Source: Prosopocoilus inquinatus
Lineage: Eukaryota > Arthropoda > Insecta > Coleoptera > Lucanidae
Assembly: GCA_036172665.1 (NCBI GenBank)
Contig: CM069878.1
Coordinates: 20,718,501 to 20,782,500 of the forward strand
DNA length: 64,000 bases
Direction: 5' to 3'
The position numbers and the translations under genes were made by a program. A model generated the notes under the pieces. That model saw only the letters and a program-made list of their open reading frames with translations, was not told the DNA's origin and ran no database searches. Below are positions 21,699 to 32,092 of the stretch, one piece after another (position 1 is the stretch's first letter; each line of letters starts with the position of its first letter).

Positions 21699-21910
21699 TA
21701 TGTAGGTTGTTATTTGATGGTTCGTATTTAGATATATATATCTTAAGTCAAAAATTGGCCGCTAGATGTCGTACATGTATGTCAGAAATCATCCGCTAGA
21801 TGTCGGTATCTGAATCATATATAAAGTGGTGTGAGAGACAGTTAAGCGCATTTGTACTAGATGTTTGATAAGGAGAAGATTCTCCGAGATAAAATTTTCC
21901 TAAAGTGCCT
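21699..21910 (+). other. PLE 3' region with hammerhead-like hairpin
   Basis: Non-coding stretch after the endonuclease stop. TTGATAA (near 21865) is followed by a 6-bp stem GGAGAA/TTCTCC and GAGA, resembling a mutated hammerhead (CUGANGA, stem II, GAAA). Two CCGCTAGATGTCG-type repeats occur at about 21760 and 21793. PLEs often carry hammerheads in terminal repeats, but this one departs at core positions. Confidence 0.35.
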
Positions 21911-23439
21911 TTAACTTGGGGTGTGTGGGTGTGATTTGCTCTCGTCTATAGGTTATTTTTTGACTATTTATACCTAATATATATATTTTAATTTATTTTT
22001 CAGGATTTTTAGGTTTTTAGGTATCAAGTAGAAGGGAATTATATACTTATTTATACGTTAGAATAAGAAGTTTTCTCGGGGTCTTTGGACTATTAATTTT
22101 CGCATTTCCGTGTTGTTTGGTTAGCTCTTATTTGTAAGGTTTTCTGACAGTTAATTTTAGGTGTTCACATATTTTTTTTCCGAACATATATAGTTTATTT
22201 TAGATTTTCACATATTAGTTAATATTTTAAACGTTATGTATGTTATTGCATACACAGATTTCAAAAATATTCAATAGTAGCGCCACAATCCGCCCACGCT
22301 CTGTTAGGTCACCCTGTATTGTTTTACACTCCTGTATTATACTGTAAAACGTAAAATACAGTATTAAATAATATTTTATACGTCAATATTATATACAGCA
22401 TTATACCTACGTATTGTACTACATTAGGCAAAAAGTATGAAACTCTAACATCCCGGGCTTTGGCCAATAAATTATGTGGATTGTAAATTATGCATATTGA
22501 AATATTCAATTCAATATATAATAGCTCGAAAACATACAAGGGTGACTTGTGGCCATTTGTTCCAAACTCTTAAGATCCGTTTAACTTTAAGCGCCGCTTA
22601 GATTACTACACTAATGTTATGTAATCGCAAAAGTCGCAATAAAAGCAATACTTAAATTTAAACACGGTTTAAGTGTTTGGTGCAATTACCATTAGCTACC
22701 TTTCGCACTGACCCCTTCAATTGTTTAAGGAATAAGGCGAAGCTTAAAGTTAAATTCTGATTGAAAAACTTGCGTTACATGAGATAAAGTATATAAACTC
22801 ATTTATAAATCGACAGTGACTTCAGAGTGAAGTTTATGAACACAACCCTGTTGTTGCAGTTCAGTATCTTTTTTATCAAATATGTGCATAAATGAAGGAC
22901 TAAATTATTTCGTCTCTTTGACTTTGTAACAGGATATATATGTATGTATATACAAGAAAATACATAGGAATGATCTGTCTGATATGGATCCTTAATATTC
23001 ATATCTACAATATAATGCATCATCTGTTATCAAAGACATTGTGATGTATAGTACTTAGCTGGTGCAAGATAGTGTGAATTTAATGTTCCTATCATTGTTG
23101 CATACGTGAAACTGTCAGCTCGCAATTGGATCAATAAAACAATGAAGTCACATGAGAGGATCTGTAATTTGTTATATAACTTAGAGTCGAAAATTAATAA
23201 TTACTTTCTAAGACTGTAAATATGACTTAATATTGCAGAGTACCAAAACGAGGTAATTAAATGTGTCGTAAATTGTATGTTTACATAAAAATTTTTGGAT
23301 GCTTTTATGGATTTTAAATTCTTAAACTTGGTAATTGTATTGAATGTTTGTACAATTCTTTGTTTATTTTGAGTTAACAAACCTGTGAATCGTCAAGATA
23401 AACGAGTCACAATTACACAAGATGAAGGAATGAAGATGA
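21911..23439. other. unassigned AT-rich DNA
   Basis: A CACCCTGTATTG MITE-type end lies at about 22313. The 3' end of the PLE may lie before 22320 but cannot be fixed. No gene supported. Confidence 0.4.
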
Positions 23440-23801
23440 CTGCAATGTCAGGTCAAAAGACGATCGTAGGATGTCGTTGTTTTGTCTGTTCATCACTATT
23501 GCATCACAATTGCGAATAAATTGGACAAGTCATTTTTGGTTTGCAGTGGGAATTTCGAGCTACGTTTCTGCTGAAGAAGCCCCAAACAGGGCTGAAACAG
23601 CAGTACAAAGGCTGCTCTAAGTTTTCACTGCAATCAAAAACGATTTGCAACAAAGTTTTTAAAACTTTCATTATGCTTTGACAGCAATCATGGCTGCCTT
23701 GCATGGGGACTTATTGGGTAACAAAATCCGGTTCAGTTTGTATATCCTACTGCAATGTCAGGTCAAAAAGCGATCGTAGGATGTCGCTGTTTTATCTGTT
23801 C
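23440..23801 (+). repeat. retrozyme, 1.17 units, hammerhead strand is plus
   Basis: Starts CTGCAATGTCAGG (23440) and the same block recurs at 23750, giving a 310-bp period with the first ~50 bp repeated. It ends CTGTTTTATCTGTTC at 23801, which is the common family boundary in the other orientation. One full hammerhead is included. No target-site duplication was found. Confidence 0.85.
23556..23617 (+). ncRNA. hammerhead ribozyme, core intact
   Basis: CTGAAGA at 23571-23577, stem II AGCCC/GGGCT with loop CAAACA, GAAA, ACAGCAGT, A, then CAAAG. All invariant core positions fit a hammerhead (position 7 is variable). Stem I near the core is weakened (TTCTG against CAAAG), so activity may be reduced. 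Predicted cleavage is after the A of AGTA. Confidence 0.7.
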
Positions 23802-24353
23802 TTAAGGCTTTAGTAAAACTTGTTAATTCATCTTTGATCAACACCATCTTGAGAAAGAATCATGTACTTAGTGTATTCGACACGAGTACCAAACGAAATG
23901 GAACTGGTCGTAATGTTAAAGCCGGTGGCGAAATACGAGCAATTCTTGTAATTTTGAACGCACAAGACAATTATTGATGTTAGAGGTGTGTGGAAGATAG
24001 GAGCAAGACTTGTGAGCATATGTTGTAAAATAATCTGAAATTCGTTTGTTTTGATGATTCACAGTTCTTTTAACTCAGAATAAACAAAAAACGAAATAAA
24101 CACAGTCTAAATTAAAATTTGACGGAAAATTCGACCAAATCAGCACCTTTTGGAATTTAAAATCCGCAAGAAACATCAAAAAAGTGTCTATAAACAAATT
24201 CCGAGAATTTTAAGGATACCCTGTATAATAAAAATAATAATCAATTAATTACATCGTTTCGGTATGCTAATAATTTCTTTAGTTTCTGCAGTATTAAGTC
24301 ATTTTTACAACGTTAAAAAATAATTATTAATTTCCGAACCTAAGTTATACATA
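23802..24353. other. unassigned DNA
   Basis: An ATACCCTGTATAA repeat-end motif is near 24222. Nothing else recognised. Confidence 0.35.
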
Positions 24354-24644
24354 CAGTGTCTTTCAAAAAGTGTGCTTACAAATGGGATTTTTTTTAATAA
24401 CAATTTTTATAAAAATTTATTGATGCAGAACGCTTCTGCATCTCTAAAAATCAATTTGGAAAATATCAAATGAAATTTTTTTTGAACGGTATATAGCGTA
24501 GACACCGCGAAATGAACACCGCTTAAGAGTAGAACACCCTTATTTCATAAGATATAGGAAAATGTCTGAAGAAGAAGTTGTTCAGAATGAAAAGTTATAG
24601 CCAGATATGAAATTATAGCCTCCTACCTTAAAAATAAAAAAATC

Positions 24645-24959
24645 ACAATTTATTGTGAACCACTCTTTATACACACTACATTAGGAAATACAGGTGCTGT
24701 TAAAGTATCCGCTAAAACACGAAATTTGCTCTTATTTTTCAATTATTTCTTTTTTCTGAGTGATTATTTCAATGAATTCCGAAACGTTATGCTTTTTTGT
24801 AGCATGATAGTAAATGATTGAAAAAATCACTTAGAATGAAATAATTGGAAAATAACAACGAATTTCGTGTTTTCCTTTTCAAATTATTTTGGTGGACGTT
24901 TTAATCCCACTAGTACTTTTTAATGTAGTATGAATAAAGCGTGGTTCACAATAAATTGT
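24645..24959. mobile_element. 315-bp fold-back MITE nested in the TIR element
   Basis: ACAATTTATTGTGAACCAC at the left and its exact inverse at the right, with arms that pair almost to the centre near 24800 (ACACGAAATTTG / CGAATTTCGTGT). Transcription would give a ~150-bp imperfect hairpin. Confidence 0.8.
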
Positions 24960-24962
24960 TGG

Positions 24963-26482
24963 AATGGGACGTTTCGCCGCGGCCATTTCATCGAGGGCGT
25001 TTCGCCATTGAACCCTTTCGCCGCTGGCCTTTTCGTCGCTGGGTTATTTCACCACCGGTTATAGTTATTTGGGAAAAGGTGAACTTAGTTTGGTTTTTGG
25101 TATGCTAGTTTTAAGTACGCATTTAACATCGCATTCGAGTATATACTAAGCATTAACCACGACTCGTTTTCTGTACATGGGAATATTCGACCTAGAATCT
25201 AGTACGCATCGGCTTGTCAAATGAACATTTGGCAACTAGTGCCAAATTAATTGTTTCCTGTAACTATTACGAAAGGGTGTATTTTCGTAAAAATAGAATA
25301 TCAAATATTAAGTAAGCGTGGTTTTCAAAAGTTTTCACACAATGGATTTGTGTACTTTTCGATGAAGTCCCAAAGATGACAACTTGAAATTCTGGCGCTA
25401 TGAAGAAAGGGGTCGGATGAGAGTTGGGACATGTGGACCCAATATCAAAAACCACTTGATTTTTTAAATGTGTTTCTCCATGGTTTCTCCTGTCATACGC
25501 TTATCCTCCTTTATTAAACTAATGGCTGACGTGTGGCAAACTAATCAATCATATTTGGTGTTATTTAGGAAATTATATTTTCAGTTCATAATAAAGAAGA
25601 ACGTGAAATGTAAATGTAATACAATATATTTAAAAAAGATAAAATCAACCAATTTTAAAAGCTAGTTTAAATTGACGTAACGTAATGCAATGCTTAATGT
25701 TTTACCAGTGCATGTACTTAAGGATTCCTTTCAAGATTTCAGATTGCACTACAAATAGTGCTGGAATTATGTCCTCTTTGAGAATTCTTCTTTTAATTCA
25801 AACAACCATTACTATGTCTTATTATGTCTTAGCCAAATACCTGTTAATATGTAATGTTTCTGAAAACATATAAAACGAAGAAACTGTACTTGTTGACTTT
25901 TTACAATTAAATACCGAAATATCTATGAAATATCTAATCTTAATGTCAAAAATTAATTGCCAAATTGTATAAAATCATATACTCCTTGAAAATTGGTCCA
26001 ATCAATCAAAATGGATATCACACATGGCTCAACTCTTATCCTAAATTATATACTGGAACTATAAGGGGTCGGTGCAAAGCTCGAATCCATACTTTCAATG
26101 GAGAAGTGACTAAAAAATTAAGTGTTCACTCTCATGACGCTTCGGCGGGGTAAAGTCGGTCGTAACTAAAATAAAAATTCGATCAGAGAAAACTGTCGAA
26201 CCTACCAACCAAGTGATTAATGAGTGCATAACTGCTATGACGCAAGCCTCTCAAGCTACATTACCGAATAATACAGCTTTGAGAAAAATAATTAGAAGAA
26301 AACGCACAATTATCAATTTTACCAATACAAACTTAGATAACAATGTGTTTTTTTCCGGCGGCGAAATGGGTTAGCGGCGAAATGGGCTAGTGGCGAATTT
26401 TCCCAAAGGCGAAACGGCTGGCGGCGAAACGGCCGCGGCAAAATGATCGCGGCGAAGCGGCTGCGGTGGAACGTCAAAGACC
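24963..26482 (+). mobile_element. nested element with GC-rich TTTCGCC repeats and FLYWCH remnant
   Basis: Left flank is an array of (TT)TCGCCGC-type words (24968-25065). The right flank (26355-26470) is the same array inverted as GGCGAAA words. This GC-rich signature is unlike the surrounding AT-rich DNA. The interior from about 25965 reads IGPINQNGYHTW, GRCKARIHTFNGEV, KKLSVHSHDA and, after a stop, VTKIKIRSEKTVEPTN and QASQATLPNNTALRKIIRRKR. This is the layout of FLYWCH zinc fingers (C..C..H.H) plus the following helical region found in many insect DNA transposons, often MULE-like. Class not certain. Confidence 0.55.
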
Positions 26483-26711
26483 CAGAAACTGTATATCTTT
26501 TGTTTTTGAGATAGGAAGCTATAATTTCACATCTAGCTATAACTTAATTCTGAACGACTTATTCTTATGACCTTTTTCTGTATCTTGTGAAATAAGGACT
26601 TTTTACAGTTCGATTTTAGGGGATGCAGAAGTATTCTGACTCAATAAATTTAAATAGAAATCAATAATTAAAAAAAGTCCCCAATTGTAGCAAACTTTTT
26701 GAAAGACACTG

Positions 26712-28689
26712 TATAACAAAAAAGTCTTATTTTTGCCTCCTTTACTTGCCCTAGAAATTTTGCAAAGGAATTTTTCAACACCCTGTATACATGTTGATTG
26801 AAAAAATGCATATTAAAATTATATTGTGACGTAAGACTCCGTGTTCTCTCTTTCTCATCTTTTTTCCCCGCCATTACAGATCCTGGAAACTTGATTTACT
26901 TTACTGGATACAGTATTTCGATTATCACTGTAAACAAACAAGTCATCAATCACGTACGCCTGCAACAAATTTTACTGTGCCGATTTCTTTCGTATATTTA
27001 CGAGCTCGGAATCATGAGCACTCTCTGAATTATTGGACGCAATTATTGTCCGTACAATTGATATGAGAACCCCTGTTTTATAAAAGTAAATGCACCATTG
27101 TTGTCACTTAGGATTAATGAAAAATTTGTTTCATTTTTGTGAAGATCTTTCTGCCGCCCCTACACGACCAGTTCAAAATTAGACGTACATTTACTTCTTA
27201 TTTCACTGATTATGATGATCTGAAAGAATTATTTTCGAATCATTAATGTAGAGTAAAACAAAAAACGATCTTTCTAAGTGTAAACAAGTAATGATTCTGT
27301 TGACCTTTCGTGCAATGTTTCTGCTGCACACAATATGTAGCTGTTGCAAGTAAAGCCGGAGCAAAGCATTTTTCCGAGACAACGGCGCGGGTTTTTAATT
27401 TAATTTAGAAGAATAAAGAGCTTTTGTGACTCGAAGTTTATCATTTCGTTGGGAACTTTTATTTGGGACGTCGCATAATAAAATCGAGCCGGCTCATTTG
27501 TAAAACAAATTCGTGTTTTGTTTAATTTATTGACGATTAATTGCGACGCTAAAAAGTTGTTTCCTCTCCACTGCGGGCTTTAATCAGGACCGTTTACTTA
27601 ATCAGGAGCCTTTTTATTACCCAACCAAAAACGAAATGTAGTTGTTGCATTACTATCTAGATTTAAAGAAATAAAAGGTTTTTTCTTCGTATAAATTATA
27701 GGAGGCTACTAATTACTTTGGAACGTTCCCGTTTCATTGGGTTAAAGTATTCTTACTTGAAAACTTACAACCAACGCTCGACGTTGATTACAAAAGTAAA
27801 TGTTGGAAAGCAGCCGCCTTTGTTTTAATTTTTAAAAGTTGCAGAATCGCCTCCAAGTCTTATTATCTTCATCTCGCTCTTTCTAGAAGATCTGAAATGT
27901 AGTTCAAATTAAATGAGCTCGAAACTTTTTCAATTTTCTAGTTTGTTTATATAACGTAATAAGGTTTTTGCTTATAAAACGCAATGTGTTACGGTAAATA
28001 AGACGAGAAGAGAAAGCAAGGTATTTAACATCGCTAATTGGATTTTCGTATGCTTCCCAACTGTTTCCCAGTTCTAGTCTGTAAGAAAAACTTTGATACG
28101 AAATTAGCGAGGTATCATTAACTACAATTTATTTATTCAGCCCGTACAGGATGATTCAAAGTAAGTGTCTGATCCATTAATCACAGGTAGTGCACGAAAT
28201 AAAAAAAATGTAGGCACACATGATAAAATGTGGGCTCGATTTAAAATGAAATGCATTGACGATTTTGTTGGTAAGCATTAGGATAGCTTTACTGCGTCTC
28301 AAAAGAAATAAACCCTCGGGAAGTAAAACGAAACGCGAACGTTTAGCTTGGACTGCAACGATACAATATTGTTGTTTTTTTTTTACACAAAGATTAAATA
28401 ACGCGTAGTCAATTCATTTTTTACGGAAATCAAATAGCGTACGTGCATTTTTCAACTATTTCACGATAATACTCAGTCGTGGCGTAACGAGCGTCCGTGA
28501 GATTCATTGCTAACTTTGGATTATTCCGCATATGTCTAATCGAATGTATCGTGGCGAGCTTTCGCCAACTTCACGCCGCAAGTTTTGGAAAGCTTCCCCG
28601 AAGTCCTGAGAAACTCCTGAAATACTCCGGTGTGTATTGTCTAAAAATACTCTACCGCCTATGAATTCTGCTGTGGTCCGGCGTTCGTA
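26712..28689. other. unassigned DNA
   Basis: A CACCCTGTATACATG repeat-end motif is at about 26780. The remainder, including a moderately GC-balanced stretch at 27.3-28.0 kb, shows no exon or element boundary that I can support. Confidence 0.4.
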
Positions 28690-29486
28690 TACGTGGGCTG
28701 CTGGAAAATTTTCTGCAATCTAGTAGACGTACCTCTTTCAGTGACGAATTTCGTGAAGGTCGTCCATCAACTTCTGTTGTTGCCACTAATGCTGTGCGTG
28801 AAATGCTTGAGCGAGATCGACATGTGACATACCGAGAGATTCAAGCATCCTTACGCATTGACATGAAAGCAATACACCGGATTTTGCATGATCATTTGAA
28901 CGTATGAAAGCTTTGCAGTCGTTGGATCCCACACAATTTAACAGAAGCGCAAAAGCAGGGTCATGTCAAATGGTGCGAAGCCAGAAAGTAAACAAAGTTG
29001 TCCGTCACGCAGCGCTGCGAAGCAAATGATTGCTTGTTTCTTTGGTTTAACTGGACATGTGGCAACCGTGGCTTTAGAGGATCGAAAAACTGTGAATGCT
29101 GATTGGTATACTACAATTTGTTTGCCGGAAGTCATCGATCAAATAAGAAGAAACAATCGAAATCGACGAAGTATTCTCCAACATGACTACTCCAGTTCTC
29201 ACTCAGCCCGTCAAACAGTTGATTTTTTGTCCAATATGTTGAATTAATGACTCATTGTCCAAATTAACTTGATTTATCACCTAATGATTTCTTTTTGTTC
29301 CCAATTATTAAAAATAAAATGCGTGGTGAACGATTTTCGTCGGCTGAAGCAGCGGTTGAAACATTCCGCACACTGGTTTCTGAGGTACCGTCTTTAGAGT
29401 GGAAAACGTGCTTTAGAAATTGGTTCGAGCGATTTCATATGCGTTTTTTCGTACCGTTTCCAGAAATTTTTCCAGCAGCCCACGTA
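28690..29486 (+). mobile_element. mariner element with internal deletion (797 bp)
   Basis: Perfect or near-perfect inverted ends TACGTGGGCTGCTGGAAAA / TTTTCCAGCAGCCCACGTA, each flanked by TA (28688-28689, 29487-29488), the mariner target site. Length is well below a full mariner (~1.3 kb). The 5' untranslated region and first coding part are missing, and another gap lies in mid-gene. Confidence 0.9.
28732..29470 (+). pseudogene. mariner transposase, deleted and frameshifted
   Basis: Starts within the DNA-binding domain: RTSFSDEFREGRPST and MLERDRHVTYREIQASL, IHRILHDHLNV, then WIPHNLTEAQKQ. After a deletion near 28985 it resumes in the catalytic domain: TGHVATVALEDRKTVNADWY, then QHDYSSSHSARQTV with the second catalytic Asp, and DLSPNDFFLFP with the third Asp, spaced as in DD34D mariners. 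It ends near the right inverted repeat. The first catalytic Asp region is deleted, so the protein cannot be active. A frameshift or stop follows LNV. Confidence 0.85.
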
Positions 29487-29546
29487 TAACCAAACCGAAA
29501 GTAAAGCGTGCAAGTTCTAGTCTGTACTCGACATCAGTAAAATGTA

Positions 29547-30389
29547 CAAGGCAGAGTCAAATTAAAACCTTGAAAACGTTCGTAAACAAATTTATTAAAG
29601 CAATGTCAAAAAGAAGTACTCTCATGTCATTTTTCAACGTAGTCCCCAATACGCTCTATGCGCCTCCTCCGTCGTTTTTAATATGCTTGAATACACGAAA
29701 AAAAAATCCTTTGGTCGTGTGCGCAGCCGCTCCTGCACGGTCTAAATCACTTCATCATACTCTGAAAATTCTTTCCACCTAGTGCCTCTTTAATAATCAC
29801 TTGGGGCGAGGTCAGGGGAATAAGAATGATATGGTAGACACTCAAACTTCAAATTTTGGATAGTCGCCACTGTACAGTATTTGGGCGCGTATTGTCGTGT
29901 TGCAAAAGAATACCATCACTCAGAGATCCTTTTGGTTCTGACGGCAAACTTTAGGCGGTTCTTCAGAAATTCATACACAACATTTCCGCGATTTCATCAG
30001 GGATAATCGACAGTTTTCTTTCAGTAAGGCTTTTCAACTGCCGGAATCTACTCAGACGTCAGAACACGATTTGCTCGATACTTACGGAAACCACACGTTT
30101 TTGAATTTGTTGCGGGAACGACAAGTATGAATTTCATATTGTGCTTTCCATCTACGATGAATATCAATGGGTTTCATTCCTTCAGTGTGCAAGAAATGAA
30201 TAACAGAACGCTGTCCTTCCGTAGTGCACCGCCCTAGTGGAGATGCCATTCAGTCACTGCGTTAATACTTTCAATCGTTCCTAAGATTGTCATTATCAAG
30301 GTATTCTGCCTCCCAAAAATAACTTTTCTATCAATTTGTTCGGTGCATTTTTTAGGATACTTTTAAGGTTTTTATTTGACTCTGTCTCG
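29547..30389 (-). mobile_element. second mariner-like element (843 bp)
   Basis: Ends CAAGGCAGAGTCAAATTAAA (left) and the inverse ATTTGACTCTGTCTCG (right) are flanked by TA (29545-29546, 30390-30391). The interior encodes a decayed transposase on the minus strand. It lies only 60 bp from the first mariner. Confidence 0.8.
29600..30245 (-). pseudogene. mariner-like transposase remnant
   Basis: Starts MASPLGRCTTEGQRSVIHFL at 30245 with an EGMKPIDIHRR-type helix. After many stops, FCNTTIRAQILYSGD (equivalent to the HDNARPH box, near 29900) and FLFP..RPK-like sequence near 29810, then VFKHIKNDGGGA near 29690. This is the standard mariner order. An internal deletion of several hundred bases removed most of the catalytic domain. 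Confidence 0.65.
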
Positions 30390-30418
30390 TATTAATTATT
30401 AATAATAAACCAGTAGTG

Positions 30419-30867
30419 CAGTGTTTTCCAAACTTTCAGGTTTGACGACCCCCTTTTGAGCATTGTTGTGAATCACGCCCTCCCCCCTCGCGCCCCGTCG
30501 AACCATGAACTTGAAGACTGATATACTGGTACTGATCAAATGTTTTCATAGTATTCTTTAAAAATTTGAAACTCACATTATAGTTCATAACTGACTTTAA
30601 CAGCACATTTGTTCAAAGTAAGAATATATCACATATATATCATGGTATAAGTAATAAATAAATTAAATATTTAAGAGACTATTCCCAGCATTCAAAATTA
30701 AGAATCTCCTTAGTTTCAATAAAAATACAAGTTCGGTGACAACCTTTGACAATTAATGACGACCAAAATTTATTGTTCGCGACTGTGTGTATATGCAATC
30801 TCTTGTAAAAAAATAATATGATAATTTTTTTAATTTATTCTGCTGCGCCCCCCTTGAGGAAACGCTG
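30419..30867. mobile_element. hAT-type MITE (449 bp) with 8-bp TSD
   Basis: Flanked on both sides by CAGTAGTG (30411-30418 and 30868-30875), an 8-bp target-site duplication characteristic of hAT transposons. Ends CAGTGTTTTCCAAAC and GAGGAAACGCTG are short imperfect inverted repeats beginning CAG. No coding sequence. The perfect duplication suggests a fairly recent insertion. Confidence 0.85.
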
Positions 30868-31011
30868 CAGTAGTGCGTTGTGTAAGACTCTACCTCTACA
30901 AGACCATGCAAGGGACAAATGTTTGTTTATTAACATTAATATATGTAATATTCGGTCAAGCGCCATGGCTTTACCGTAACAATATACCATTATTTCGACT
31001 ATAAGCATTAG

Positions 31012-31574
31012 AACATATAAAATAGCGACATCTTACTATCGCTTTTTGACCTAACATTGCAGTAGGATAGACAAATTGAAGCGGGATTTGCTCCTAATGA
31101 GTCCCCCTTGCAAGGCGGCCATGCTTGCTGTCAAAGCATAATGAAAGATTTTAGAAAAATTTTGTGCAAATCGTTTTTGATTGCAGTGAGAACCTCGAGC
31201 AGCCTCTGGACAGCTGTTTCAGCCCTGCTTGGGGCTTCTTCAGCAGAAACGTAGCTCGACATTCCCACTGCAGACCAAAAACGACTTGCCCAATTTATTC
31301 GCAAATGCGATGTAAGAATGATGAACATATAAAATAGCGACATCTTACTATCGCTTTTTGACCTAACATTGCAGTAGGGTAGACAAATTGAAGCGGGATT
31401 TGCTCCTAATGAGTCCCCCATGCAAGACGGCCATGCTTGCTGTCAAAGCATAATGAAAGATTTTAGAAAAATTTTGTGCAAATCGTTTTTGATTGCAGTG
31501 AGAACCTCGAGCAGCCTCTGGAGGCTGCTCGAGGTTCTCACTGCAATCAAAAACGATTTGCACAAAATTTTTCT
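31012..31574 (-). mobile_element. retrozyme insertion, 1.6 units with fold-back end and 11-bp TSD
   Basis: The 563-bp insertion is flanked by ATAAGCATTAG on both sides (31001-31011, 31575-31585). One 312-bp unit (31012-31323) is followed in tandem by a second that stops exactly at 31520. The sequence then reverses, and 31521-31574 is the inverted copy of 31465-31518 with a 2-base centre. RNA sense is minus, so the 3' end of the RNA lies at 31012. Position 31520 is exactly one period from the predicted ribozyme cut in the first unit (31208/31209). This fits reverse transcription of a self-cleaved RNA to its 5' end. Confidence 0.85.
31194..31259 (-). ncRNA. hammerhead ribozyme, best-preserved copy
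   Basis: Minus-strand reading: GTCGAG, internal loop, TTTCTG, then CTGAAGA, stem II AGCCC/GGGCT with loop CAAGCA, GAAA, ACAGCTGT, C, then CAGAGG, internal loop CTG, CTCGA. All core residues (CUGANGA, GAAA, U16.1, H17=C) are present. Stem I is CAGAG/TTCTG with one wobble, then CTCGA/TCGAG. Stem III is A-C..G-T with an AGCT loop, or can pair between two molecules because ACAGCTGT is self-complementary. Predicted cleavage lies between 31209 and 31208 on the minus strand. The A10.1-U11.1 pair is less usual than G-C. Type I hammerheads with tiny stem III are known from newt and schistosome repeats and from PLEs and retrozymes. Confidence 0.85.
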
Positions 31575-31585
31575 ATAAGCATTAG

Positions 31586-32092
31586 CTTGCGACCAACAAA
31601 TACTAGTTCCATTTCACTTAAACCTTTGCATTATCCGTCTATCACCTATTAACAACTCCGCTTCGTTTTCTTACCTTATGCGATTTGCGGCTTTATTAGT
31701 TTGGCGTCATTCTTAGTTCTGTAATGCATATTGTTTTAACGTTAAGGCTGTGTTGAGTCACAAAATAATTTTTCCCATTTCCTAGGCTCAATTTTTATTA
31801 AAATTTTCCGAAATATACTTGAAATTTTTTTTAATAAATCCTGTTGTCATTATCAAATCTTCAATGTAGTTGAGTTATGTATTAATAGTGTGCCATGAAG
31901 GGCTTGGAAGGCTATTGAAGCTCAAAATCAGTGTGGATAACAGAAGTCCTTTTTCTTGGTTGACTTTAAACACTTGTTTCTAAAGATCATCCAGGCCTTT
32001 TAGGGCTAGGTGTCTCACTCAAGCTAGGCTTCCTACAATTTTTGTCGATAATCAGAAATAAGATTATTATCAGTAATACCGTAAAATATGTA
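31586..32092. other. unassigned DNA
   Basis: No repeat end or coding exon recognised. Confidence 0.4.

Larger units (their letters stand above)
24354..26711. mobile_element. 2.36 kb long-TIR DNA element
   Basis: Ends CAGTGTCTTTCAAAAAGT and its inverse are flanked by TA on each side. The inverted arms extend some 220-280 bp (for example TATGAAATTATAGCCTCCTA on the left and the matching inverse near 26510). A TA target site fits the Tc1/mariner superfamily or a relative. The interior is made of nested elements (24645-24959 and about 24966-26480). A partial copy of the left arm is at 44225-44425. Confidence 0.75.

Noticed and set aside
31131..31563. Two overlapping open frames (96 and 66 codons) with repeated peptides
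   Set aside because: They are readings of the retrozyme unit. The same peptides appear in other copies only where indels happen to keep the frame, and the conserved feature is RNA structure.
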